Shown here: positions 25,106-36,532 of the stretch, one piece after another | How the letters are laid out: the number at the start of each line of letters is the position of its first letter | Numbering within the stretch: position 1 is the first letter of the stretch | NCBI RefSeq assembly: GCF_001625215.2 | Contig: NC_030388.2 | Span: 27,020,558-27,084,557, forward strand | DNA: 64,000 bases | Source: Daucus carota subsp. sativus | Taxonomy: Eukaryota; Streptophyta; Magnoliopsida; Apiales; Apiaceae | Reading direction: 5' to 3' | Translations under genes and position numbers: made by a program | Notes under the pieces: generated by a model | Seen by the model: only the letters and a program-made list of their open reading frames with translations | The model's database searches: none | What the model was told of the DNA's origin: nothing

Positions 25106-27250
25106 TAACTATAAGGTAGAGTAAACACACACATATATTGCCAAATCATAATATTTTATATTCATAATATTCGAGACATGTTGATCTGTAGATTAATTTC
25201 TTCATAGTGGCAGCAAATCATTTCAAAGTGCACGTATAAACAGATATTATGCTTTTAAATCTATAAACTCATTTCCTCGCCCTCTCCCGCCTGAACTGGT
25301 TAATTACAACTATAGCTGGGGTGTAACGTATGCTTGGAATTCAAATTTGTTCAGGAATTTGTGTCTAGTGTGGGGATAGTTCAGTTTCTAACATATGATA
25401 CGATTGCGGTGCAGACTTATGTTATTCTGGGTAGGATTATACATTTCTTTTGGATATTTCAGATAAAAGAATTATAAGAATAAATCGCTTTGTAGATGAA
25501 AGAAGAAGATAGATAAATATAGCGCAGATAGGGTCTATGTGTTAGCTAGGCCCTGGTGGCAATAGTAACTATAAATCAAGAAGACAGCTTTAAGAACTCA
25601 GATGTGTGCCAGATCATCAAGTAGTCTATCTTAGGAAGACACTTGCTCTTTCAGGAAAAATTGGACGTAATATTTTGAAATTAATGCTTCATTAAAGATG
25701 CACATATAGGGTTAGTCAGTTGATATTCACAAGATTCTAAACTATTTTCTAAGTTGTATAACTTACTGAAGTGGGTCGCCCAACAGAATATAGTTGAACT
25801 AGTGATCTATTGGGACTACAATTCGAAGGATGGTTTAAGTTGATCATGTTGATATTTGAGACGGTGTGCGAGCTGTCATCTTTATAATTCTACATTAGCG
25901 TGTTGCCTTGAATGTATGTATAGTTTAAAGTGTAGACAATGTCATGACTTAATTTCTTGCCCACCCTGCAGGACACATCTCTAGTCCCTACCCATTCTAT
26001 TGGTGGAAGTGATTTTGTTATAGTATATTTTTAGAAACATTTATCCTCCCCTCCCTAATTCTTCATTGGTTGAACTAGTGAGGATTTCAAAGGGGCAAAG
26101 TAGAAGGAATGGAGAATACTTCTAGCAATTAAGTTGGAATCCTGTTATACTTCAATAGATGCCCATATTTCTTATGGAACCAGATCTAGATTGGAGCTTT
26201 TAAGTGCTCAGTAATGTTTCTGTGTTTGGTTGAATCAGGTATCCAGTCTTTTTGGTTCTACATTACGCTGTTCCCGGTACTTGACGAGACCACTTTATTT
26301 ATCCTTCAATTACATTGCAATGGGGACAGTGACTTGAAGGCAACTTGGTTCAACATTTTTACACGTTAGTAGAAGAAGAAACCCTCCTTTTGTTAAAGGT
26401 ATTTGGCTTTTTTGTTGACCAACATGTATTTTATATTCGTCTTTAAAAGACACCGTCACTCCATAGTACGTTTGATGAGATGTCAATTTTTAACATCCTA
26501 CATCGATATTTTTATCGTATACTCCCCCATGCCGCCGGGACGGTGACGCAACAGGGATTTTAATGTTTTAGTAAGGTATAGTTCTGCAACTTATTTTTAA
26601 TTTTTTCCTTCTGTATATTTTTATAAAAAATTTTAAAAATAAGTTAAAGAACTATATTTTATAAGATTTTAAAATACGTATCGAGTAGTAAAAAAGTAAC
26701 ATATACAATTGAATGAGATGAAGAAGTTTAACCGTAAAACTCCAATAAATACTAAAATTATCATGTCATGTTGGGACACGAATCAATCAAAACATTTATG
26801 ATAAAATTTTGATTAATTAATAATTAACCAACTAACAATATGTGATTTGAATTATAAAATATTGATTCCAATAAAATAATGTTAATATATATTTAATTTT
26901 GATTAAAAAATAATTTCAATAAATTAATAAAATTCAATATTTAATATTATTGATCTACATGTTAAATGATCCGATATCATTACAAAAGTAAAATTTATTA
27001 TATGACCCGCTATTGTTAGTAAACATATCGCTATATCTCAAAAATTACTGCAACTTTAATTATAATCCTCATACAGGAGATAATGAATATATTAGATTTC
27101 CAACAATCTATTTGGTTCCAATTTCCTTCTGATTCGGTCACCTATTAATTTACGCTTTTTTGATTTAACTTGATCGAAATAAATTAGAATAACTAAACAA
27201 ATAAAAAGACATGTATCCGGCCCAAAAGCCCATAGCTTAAGACTGGTATC
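25106..27250. other. intergenic between TSC10A and PRXIIF
   Basis: No gene is seen. 26560-26700 contains wording typical of Stowaway interiors but lacks clean inverted termini. 26800-27000 is very AT-rich. Confidence 0.45.
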
Positions 27251-27252
27251 CC

Positions 27253-27258
27253 TATAAA
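27253..27258 (+). promoter_or_regulatory. candidate TATA box of PRXIIF
   Basis: TATAAA in the context CCTATAAACACG, 81 bases before the ATG at 27334, followed by a CA-rich leader. Assigned by motif and spacing. Confidence 0.5.
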
Positions 27259-27333
27259 CACGCTCCCTTCATTTCAGCCCGGTATCAACACACACACTAA
27301 AACACTCCAGAAAACACACACAGACTCATCCAA

Positions 27334-29296
27334 ATGGCTGCAGCTGCACTATACCGACGCTCATCGGCGATCAAATCCCTCGCCGGAAACCTCCGCGCCG
27401 GAGCTTATCTACGGAGCTACGCGTCAGTTTCTGAGGGAACAGACCTCGTATCGGCGGCGCCGAATGTTTCGCTACAGAAAGCTAGAAGCTGGGATGAAGG
27501 CGTCTCCTCCAAATTCTCCACCACTTCCCTCAAAGACATCTTCAAGGTTACTAAATATATTAATTTTTCATTTTACTATTTTTTAATTTTACTGTTTTTC
27601 AATTAGGGTTTTAGATTTTAGTTTTTTTATGTGTACTGATGTGATTTTTGTTTATCTGCATTTTGTGTGCAGGACAAGAAGATTGTTATTTTTGGGCTCC
27701 CTGTGAGTGATTTTTTGTTTTATTTAGTGCTTTCGAGATTCGTATTTTTCGAAGAATTAGTTGTGATGCTTCTGTGAATTCATATTTTTTGTTTAGGAAA
27801 TGCTTAAGATTGTGTAATTTTATTGTGCATTATGCTGTCCTAAAGTAGGTATTTAATACTTCAGAAACCATATTCTTTTTATAGTAAGGTGATAAAACAT
27901 TGAGGTTCGATTCGCTTTTTATTTTGGGTGACATATGGGTGTTTGGTAAATCAATATTGTTCCGTTAAAAATAGCTTAAGACTTTTTTTATTAATGGTGT
28001 GTGTGGCTTGGGAAATGCAGTAAAATTTACTTGATCAACCAGGCTGGTTATTTGGAACAATATCATTTTCAATTAAAGTCTTACAGAAGTTCTAATAAAA
28101 AAGCAGATTATTATATGTGAGAAAATCTAATGAGTTTGGGTTCAAATTTCTAATTTTCTAGACCAATTTATTGTTCATGAACTAATCTTGTGATCGTTGG
28201 CATACTGCTTTTTAATAAATTACTGAAGTTGTTTTGAAGATTTAGGTTTTCAGGATGGAAATACTTTATTTTAAATTTCATGAAATGAATTTGTCTTTAA
28301 TAAATTATGACCTATGTTTGTTTGTTTGCTTCAACTTTCATTATTTAGGGTGCATTCACTGGCGTATGCTCAACCCAGCATGTTCCAAGTTACAAGAACA
28401 ACATTGACAAGTTCAAGGCCAAAGGAGTTGATTCTGTGATATGCGTCTCTGTCAATGATCCTTATGTTATGAATGGCTGGGCAGAGAAACTACAATCAAA
28501 AGAAGCAGTAAGCTCCAAAATTCATATCTTTTGCATTTAGTTTACTCGATGATTAGAAACTTGCAAGTCTATGAAAGTGTTGGATGGAATTAGTAGAAGT
28601 TTGATATAAGTAGGAATGTGTAAAAATTTCTTTTCAGAATATCAGGAATTTGAACCTTATATCTAGTTGTTAAGGCATTATGGGATTATATTACATAGCT
28701 TGGAAGAATTTGGGATTAACTAAGTGCATTGTTTTAATAACCTGATAAAGCTGTATGGTTGTAATGATGCCAAAACAACACTCTGACTTGTTGGTTACTT
28801 GTATTGGTGCAATGAATATCTGCACATTTATTAGGGACCGACTCTATGCCATGTGCTCAAATTTGACGAATGAGCAATAATAGGAGTAACATGAAAAAGA
28901 AGAGGGTGCCTCTTACACTTATATGATCAAATAGCTGAAAGTAGCATGTTTTGTCATTTTTGTATGTAGATTGAGTTTTATGGCGACTTCGATGGGAGCT
29001 TTCACAAAAGTTTGGACTTGGATATTGATCTTTCTGCAGCTTTACTGGGCCACCGCTCGCATAGGTATGATATTTGTATTCTGTATTGCTCTCAGCACTG
29101 TTACCCTCTAGCTCCTAGGCTGCATCATTTTGCAATATCTTGGCTATAATATAATTGTAGGTTGCTGGTATTAACTTTACTATATTGCAGATGGTCTGCT
29201 TATGTGGTTGATGGTAAAGTTAAGGCTCTAAACGTGGAGAAAGCTCCATCTGAGTTCGAGGTTTCTGGCGGTGAAGTCATTTTGGCGCAGATATGA
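27334..29296 (+). CDS. PRXIIF: mitochondrial type II peroxiredoxin
   Basis: Five exons (27334-27546, 27673-27702, 28349-28507, 28970-29064, 29191-29296) give 200 aa; Arabidopsis PRXIIF has 201. Exon 2 is only 30 nt. The first ~30 residues (MAAAALYRRSSAIKS...) are rich in Ala, Arg and Ser and lack acidic residues, as expected for a mitochondrial presequence. The peroxidatic Cys is C88 in GAFTGVCSTQHVP and the resolving Cys is C113 in VDSVICVSVND. Their 25-residue spacing is typical of the PrxII class. FYGDFDGSFHKSLDLDIDLSAALLG and RWSAYVVDGKVK are further family blocks. The enzyme reduces H2O2 and alkyl hydroperoxides in the mitochondrial matrix using thioredoxin/glutaredoxin/GSH. It is next to TSC10A on the same strand, as in Arabidopsis. 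Confidence 0.95.
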
Positions 29297-29747
29297 CCCT
29301 ACATTAGTCTAAAATTATAGTTCTCAAAGGAAGAGGAACATCGAAGGATATTTCATTTTTAATAATGTGTATATTACCACTATTTTCTTTTCCGCTTATC
29401 TTGGAATAAGTTTGGTTTGTAGACGTAAAAAAATTGGCCACATTATGCACTATCGAGGTCTCTTTTCCTTTCCAAACTAGTACTGCTGGTTCTTGGTATC
29501 CTTCAAATTCAGTTTGAACTGTGTGCTTGCCAGTAAAGTTGATATCTTGTGGTTTAAATAGTGACATGCTTTAAATTAATTATCTTTGAGAAACATTTTA
29601 TGTTTTAGGGCTCGGGTTCGACTTCCTATGACACAAACGGAGTATAATTCGGCCATCAGAAGTAAAAAATTATTACATGGAATTTTCTCTACTTAGTGAA
29701 ATGATTGATTACATGCTTCTTATTTCATATACAATCTCAAAAACCAC
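29297..29747. other. 3' region between PRXIIF and the kinase cluster
   Basis: Convergent gene ends. A small minus-strand ORF at 29304-29567 has no recognisable features and overlaps the PRXIIF 3' UTR. A box-B-like GGGTTCGACTTCC lies near 29613 but has no partner box. Confidence 0.4.
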
Positions 29748-31331
29748 TTATCTTGTGACGGCATTAACATCTTCTAAAATCTTTAACACTTGTTTCATTG
29801 AGGGGCGTTTTTCAGGGTCAAGATCAAGGCATTGTAATGCAAGTGCTGGAACATCTGATAAAATTGACTCTACACCCTTTGGACAGTACTTCTGCTCTAG
29901 CAGCTTCGGGTTCACTACTGTCTTAAACTTTCTTTCGCAGGCTAGAACAGGTCTCGCCTTATCCACCAAATTCATCTTCTTATTCCTGGCATTGAAGTCG
30001 ACCACTCTCATTCCTGTCAGTATTTCTAGTAACACCACACCGAAAGCATAAACATCGTTCTTGGAGCTCAGGCAACCTGAATGTTTGGAGTACGAACATC
30101 AGAACAGGAATCAGCATCATCTGGAGCACATCTTGCATGTCCAGAATCACACATCTTTGGATTGAAATCCTGATAATACGATACATATCATCAAAATTAG
30201 AACTTACCAGCCTTTTTTAAGGATTGTTATAGAATTATATGAAGTACATAAAATGAAGTTCTGATTTACCCCGTCCAGCAATATATTAGAGGGCCTGAAG
30301 TCGCCATAAACAATACGATCCTCTGAGGAATGCAGAAAAGCAAGATATCGAGCTGCTCCTATCAGAATCTTGAGCCAGACAACCCAAGAAAGTGATTTCC
30401 CGCTATCTGCATAAAATTGAGTTTTTAGTTTATATTTGTTCAATTTCCATTGATCATATCCTCAGGGAACAGAATAAGTTCAAGACTTGTTACCTTTGTA
30501 AGTGTATCTTTCTAAGTTTCCCTTGGGTGTGTATTCATAAACAAGCATGAACTCTTCACCTTCTGAACAAAAGCCTAAAAGTTTAACGATATTCGGATGG
30601 TAGAATCTTCCACACAGATCCACCTCTGTCTTCTCCCACATAATTCAGAAAACCAGTAAAGTTCAGTAATACGAAGGAATGGTGCTCTGATGCACATAAT
30701 TATAACGACGTAGAATGGTAACATTTTAAAGCACGATACCTGCACAGCTTTAAATCTTTCATTTGAATTGCATCTTTTTACAGCAACCGCCATGCCAATG
30801 CCAATTCTTGAAGGAGCAAATGTGTCTTCGTCGAGCCAACCAATGAAAACCCTTCCATAGTTTCCCTCACCCAACATCATATCCGGACTAAAGCCTCTTG
30901 TTGCACTTCCCAGTTCAGCAAAGGTGAACATCCTTAAATTTGCAGTCACCATGCCGCCCTTTGCTTGTGGAACATATCCAATTTTGTTGAACCTCATTAT
31001 GTTATTTGTCTCTGGTAAAATGCCAATTTTGTTCAGCCTTATTCTATTGTTTGCCTCTGGGAAAATGCTGATCTGGTTCAGTCTCATTTTCTTATCAATC
31101 CTGCTGTTTCTGTTTCTTGTGTAGCTTGTGTTCTTAGCATTACTATGTACTGAAATCAAAGGAGAGTAAATTAGAAGGAAGATGGGGTATCAAAAACTGA
31201 AAGGCAGAGAAACAAAAACAACCTAATAATGTAGTGAGCCTGTAAAAAAAGAAACCGATTCATCTGGAATTCTTCTATATAGCAGAGAGAGAGAGAGAGA
31301 GAGAGGGAGAGAAAGTGGGAGAGGGAGAGAA

Positions 31332-31363
<32 letters not shown>

Positions 31364-32823
31364 AGGGAGTACAACAACCTTTTTGGAGTTCAGTAAATGG
31401 GCTAGCCAAAGAATCTAGTTTTTCAGAGAACACACACAGAGGGAGTGAGTGAGACAGAGTGACTAACTAACCAGATAACGTGCGGATTGTAGCTGAAAGT
31501 ATCTGACAGACCTTCCTTGAAAATGTTACCCTTGACCGATTAATCTTAAATGCCTTGTTTTGATCCGCACCATATACCATCTCCACAGCTGTGGAATATT
31601 TTGCACCATAATCAGCGTTTGTCCCCTCAAATCCTTTAAGATCATCTGGCCTCTGTTGCAATGCCAACGCAAACTCAAGAACTACCACAATTTCAGCCAT
31701 TGTGGGGCGGCAACTAGGCTGGCTATTTAAGCATTGGCATGCAATATTCACAAAAGCCAACAAAGAACTTCTTGAGATTTGCATATTCAAATTAGAATCA
31801 ATGATCTCAATTATTCTTCCCTCTTTAATACACTTTTGTGCCCATCCAGCCAGCTAAACCCGATTGCTCATCATCCCGGCTTAAATCCACTGCTCTTCTA
31901 CCACACAAAACCTCAAACAGCACAACTCCAAAGGCATACACATCTGATTTCCTGGTCAACCTGCCAGTCGAAAAATATGCTGGATCCATATACCCGAACG
32001 TCCCCCTGACAGCCGTACTGATATATGTGCATCCCTGATTTGCTGCCACAATCTTGGAAATCCCAAAATCTGCAATTTTAGCTTCCAATTTGTCGTCCAA
32101 CAAAATATTAGTACTCTTCACATCACGGTGTATTACTCTTTGATGAATACCTGTACCCGTGTGGAGATAGTCCAATCCCTGTGCAGCTCCAATACAAATC
32201 CTTAAGCGCTGAATCCACGACAAGGTGTAGTAACCTTTCTCAAAAGCTTTATGCAGATGATCAGATAGAGTACCACCCGGAACATACTCAAACACGAGGA
32301 TCATTTCATGCCACTCATCACAATAACCAACAAGGGACACTAAGTGGCCGTGTCTAAACTTAGAAAGCATCTCAATTTCTGTCCAGAACACGGCTCGTCC
32401 AGCTTGTTTGGATGTAAAATTCAGTCTCTTTATAGCAACAGTAGTCGCTCCGTTATCAAGAATTCCTTTGTAGACTTTGGCAGAGCCTCCCTTTCCAGTC
32501 AGACACTTATCATCAAAGTTGTGTGTAGCACACAAAATCTCAGCAAGTGAAAAGCGACGACATATATGCCCTGGCCACAAAATCATCTGGTCTCTTCCAC
32601 TATACTTGGCCTCATAACGTTCACAGAGCTTATAGACAATGATATTCAATATAACGATCACAACTATCATCAAAGTTACATTATCACAACCAAAAACTCG
32701 CTTCTCTTTCTTTAAGATGTTAATCCTGTCATCAACAGGGGATGTTATAGCCGCGGTGAAAATTGGATAGTGGAGAAGCAATATAAGTAAAATAGTATGA
32801 ATCCACTGGTGAGCAAGAGACAT
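29748..32823 (-). pseudogene. unit A: tandem kinase-pseudokinase gene, full length but broken
   Basis: Exons match the intact paralogues: 31472-32823 (signal peptide, TM, kinase 1), 30740-31149, 30494-30629, 30270-30406, exon 5 from 30169, exon 6 to 29748. Kinase 1 has [25 protein letters not shown] and ADFGISK, like its relatives. Two lesions stand out. First, a 4-bp duplication (AGCC/AGCT at about 31846-31853) shifts the frame after GLAGW, so translation stops at 31825, before the end of kinase 1. Second, the 3' half of exon 5 and most of intron 5 are deleted near 30,105, removing the donor and the segment equivalent to GYLSPEYKEAG. The remaining exon reads into a TGA, although exon 6 downstream is still open. 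The inter-kinase linker has three copies of a 15-residue repeat, the most in the cluster. It may still make a kinase-1-only product of about 332 aa. Confidence 0.8.
31285..31361. repeat. (GA)n microsatellite and 30-base G tract
   Basis: A GA repeat (about 31285-31306) is followed by a run of 30 G at 31332-31361. Both lie in intron 1 of unit A, between the two kinase halves. On the transcribed strand this is a poly-C/CT stretch near the acceptor. Confidence 0.9.
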
Positions 32824-33225
32824 GTTTTCTTTGTAGTGTTGATTGACTATGAAATCAAAGGTTTGGACATAAAATCAAGCCTAAATAAAAATGTATAGGT
32901 CTTTTTGCTTATAAACGGGAAGCCTCATCTAAAACGAGCTTAACTCATCTAAAATCTTAAGGCGTCAGAGCATTATTTGTCAAAACTGCACCTTCACTGC
33001 AGTATCCCATATCAGTAACGGCATTGACTCAGTTGTAGGTTCATTTGTCAAAGTCAATAATTGTAGACCTGGCTTTCATTTATTTCAGTTATAAGGAGGA
33101 ATACAAATTATAAATAACAACCCAGTGATAGTGATAGATACCAAGGACAGCAGTGCAAGACTACTTCAACAATGTTTAGATAAGATATTCGGTACTATTC
33201 ACAATCAAATTATGCATATCTACAG

Positions 33226-34342
33226 TTAAATATAAATTGTTACATTTTTAACTTCGACAAGAGGGGCGTTTCTCAGGATCAACCTCAACTCCTCGAGACA
33301 TTTTAATGCCAGTGCTGGGACATCAGATAAAATTGAACGTCCAACCTTTGGACAATGTTTTTGCTCTATCAGCTTTGGGTTCACTACTTTCTTAGCCTTT
33401 CTTTCGCAGCCTAAAACAGGTCTGGCCTCCGCCTTATCCACCAGATTCTTTTTCATATTCCTTGCATTAACATCAACCACGCGCATTCCTGTCAGTGTTT
33501 CTAATAACAAACAGCACTCTGAAAGCATAAACCTTGTTCTTTGAGCTCAAATGACCTGATTAGTTTAGAACATTAAAGCAACTTAATATGAACTTTAATC
33601 ATTAATCAAAAAAGAAAATAACAGACCGGCTTCTTTGTATTCTGGAGGTAATTTGCCTTCTGATCCTGCGACTTAAGTAATACCAGTTACAAGTTTATTC
33701 CCATCTGCAGAACCAAATATTGCTTTTCCACTATTACAAATCTTTGGATTGAAATCCTAACGAAAATTAGTTGTACAAAATATTGCAAATTAATAAAGAG
33801 ATTTAGTTGTTTTTTTGCTGAAAATGATTTTAGATTAGTTACAATATATAATTCAGAAAATTTAAGGTACCCCCATCTAGCAATATATTTAAGGGCCTAA
33901 ACTTGCCACAGATGATATGATCCTCTAAAGAATGCAGAAAATCAAGATATGGAGCTGCTTCTATCAATATTTTGAGCCAAACCACCCATGAAACTGATTT
34001 CTCACTATCTGCAAAATCAGATTTGTACATGTACACAGAGGCGGATTTAGTAAGAGGCACCCCAGAATCTTTTTGAACATTTTTTCACCATTCTAAATTT
34101 TACAAAATTATAGAAGTGCGCTCATAAAATTTTAAAAATATATAAGTGTTTTCTGAAAATTCTTTTGGTGTCTCCAAGATTTGGATCCTAGATCCGCCCC
34201 TGCATGTACAGATTACATAACCAGAAAACTAAATTACAAGAGTGTTTCTATCAAATATCATCACTTTCTAGCCGAGGATACTGAATAAGAAATTAATATC
34301 ACCCCACATCAAACTCAACATGCATTACTTAGTGCTCACCTC
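33226..34342 (-). pseudogene. unit A': 3' fragment of a tandem kinase gene
   Basis: Only the end of the pseudokinase half remains. Intron 3 begins at the old donor (about 34342), and exon 4 follows (about 33870-34010, readable as [20 protein letters not shown]). Exon 5 (about 33633-33757) has an in-frame TAA after LVTGIT, and exon 6 is frameshifted, with LETLTGMRVVDVNARN and [13 protein letters not shown] in displaced frames. Exons 1-3 are absent. A 167-bp hAT-like MITE sits in intron 3. This is a dead copy between units A and B. Confidence 0.85.
34036..34202. mobile_element. hAT-like MITE with 8-bp target duplication
   Basis: Termini CAGAGGCGGATTTAG and CTAGATCCGCCCCTG are inverted and the flanks are CATGTACA at 34028-34035 and 34203-34210. 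This is a textbook 8-bp hAT duplication. It is inserted in intron 3 of the pseudogene fragment A'. A related, shorter piece is at 55876. Confidence 0.85.
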
Positions 34343-34972
34343 GATGAAAAATTAACTAACCTGAAGCTTAACCTATATGTCTGAAACCATACGCACACGT
34401 TCAGCCTGCAAAACATTGCATACATATAACAATTATCGGAAACTACTTAAGTATCTGTTATAGCAACCTACAGCTCTCTCCCTCAGACTTGGAGTTTTAG
34501 CTTTTGTTTATCGGTTTATCTACTGTGTGGCCACGAGCACGTGATACAACGGATGAGTGAAGAGCAGAATAAACAAAGTTGACTTAGCTTGCAATTGTCA
34601 CTGCACCTGATGGCCTAATCAGCCTTGATGAATAGTCTCTCCAGCCAAAACATAGGAGAACAGGTGCAGGGGCAAATGCAGGCAAAGACAGCCTCAGCGA
34701 CCCTTAGTTTGCAACTGCATCTCGTTTGGCTATAAACTGAGATGTGAGTGCTGCTATAAATAAGCATGCATTATATCTTGATTTTAATACTACAGATATT
34801 TTAGATATTTTTCATGTAGAGTGATATGTTTCGAGTAGTCATCTAATTAAACTGTGGTTGGAAATAAAGCCTAGACCAAGCAAATCCTACCATGAGTATA
34901 AATGAAAGACAAAATAAAGTTAATTGTTTGCAGCCGGATTACGGCGGTGTTTGGCCCATGTAATTATATATA

Positions 34973-35562
34973 GGGATAATTAATTTATACGTCCTTGAAC
35001 TTTGGCCCATTTTTGATTCGTGTCCTTGAATCAAGTTTGTCAATTTATGCATCCTCAAACTTTGTAAATTTCCAATTCAGGTCCTTCCGTCAGTTTTTGA
35101 CTAACGGAAGTTAGTCAATTAGGGTTTTCAATTTGAGGGTTTTCGATTCGTTCATGGATTGATGAAATTGATGATATGGGAAGTTTCGGGAGGCCAAACC
35201 GAACAGATTAATGTAGGTTTCAATGATGGAAGATTGCCGGAATGGTGGCAATGTCTCCGCCGGCCGGAAAATGGCCATTGATTCCGGCCATCATTCCGGC
35301 AATCCTCCGCCATTGAAACCTACATAAATCTCTTCGGTTTGACCTCCCGAAACTTCCCATACCATCAATTTCAACAATCCATTAACGAGTCAAAAAACCC
35401 CAATTTCAAAACCCTAATTACTAACTTCTGTTAGTCAAAAACTGACGGAAGGACCTGAATTGGAAATTTACAAAGTTTGAGGATGCATAAATTGACAAAT
35501 TTAGTTCAAGGACGCGAATCAAAAATGAGCCGAAGTTCAAGGACGTATAAATTAAGTATCCC
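34973..35562. mobile_element. long-hairpin Mutator-like MITE
   Basis: A nearly symmetric inverted repeat of about 590 bp: it begins GGGATAATTAATTTATACG and ends CGTATAAATTAAGTATCCC, with arms of about 290 bases that stay similar almost to the centre near 35,270. TTATATATA flanks both sides (34964-34972, 35563-35571), a 9-bp duplication as made by Mutator-like elements. No protein is encoded. Confidence 0.85.
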
Positions 35563-35814
35563 TTATATATATGGATATTTGGCCGGGTTTAAAAGACCGA
35601 CTTCTGAATTTGTTAGTTAAAATCAAATCTACTTTGTTATCAAATATTTTAATCATACTTTATTTTCTTACTTATATAAAACTCATCTAAATATTCTCAT
35701 AATTTGTTAAAAGATAATCGACTTATTTCTCAAAAATAGGAAAAGTCTAGGAGGGCTTATAATGAAGCATGTTTTTATAGTCGGTTCTAGTTTCAATGAT
35801 ATAACCCCATTGAT

Positions 35815-35849
<35 letters not shown>

Positions 35850-36532
35850 GGCTCATGATCAAATAGAAACCACTTTTAAAATAAAAACTAGAAACCAATA
35901 CAAGTTAGTGATATCCTCAGTACAATTTAGTAATATTCTCTTTACGATTTAGTGATATGTGTTGCACGAATTAGTGAAAACTTGCGGAAACTGCCCAGAA
36001 TTTCTGAATCTGTTCTAGTTGCCGATTCAGGTGGTGGTTGCGGTGGTGGAGATAATGGAGGTGAAGGTGGAGATGGAGGTGGTGGACATGGAAGGAGCCT
36101 TTAGCTTTGTCCGGCAGATTTTTGGCAAAGATCTGGAATTTAAATCGGCATTAAGCTAGATATACGGTACTGTAGGTGAGGAAGACCGAGGTGGAGGTGA
36201 GGACGAAGGTGCAGGTGGAGGTGGAGGTGGGGGTGGAATGGAAGGGGCGGTGGAGGCCGGAGGGGGGTTGGATTTGGTGGTGATATAAATAATGGAGGCC
36301 GACATGGAGGTGGTGGCTATGGAGGGTCGGGCGGCATGGAGGTGGAGAGAGTAGCAGAGACTTGGCGGGGGTGGTAGGGTGAAGCTGCCGGAAGTGGGGT
36401 GGAGGGTTGGTGGCCGGTTGGAGAAGAAGAAGGAGAAAGTGGGGTTGTTTGAGAATTTAGTGATATTCTCTTAGAAATTTAGTGATAGTTTCTAGTTTCT
36501 AGAATAAGGAGGTTTCTATTGGAGTAAAACTC
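35850..36532. mobile_element. non-autonomous element with G-rich insert
   Basis: Left GGCTCATGATCAAATAGAAACCAC and right GGTTTCTATTGGAGTAAAACTC are imperfect inverted ends sharing AATAGAAACC, bordered on both sides by (TA)n. TTTAGTGATATTCTCTT is repeated near both ends. Between about 36032 and 36440 lies a strongly purine-rich GGTGGTGGAGG block that reads as a glycine-rich peptide in one frame and could be captured gene sequence. No intact ORF. Confidence 0.55.

Noticed and set aside
29677-30051. Plus-strand ORFs of 60-180 aa over the kinase exons (also at 39256, 43998, 52436, 54552, 59120)
   Set aside because: Shadows repeated at the same position in every paralogue, opposite conserved kinase exons.
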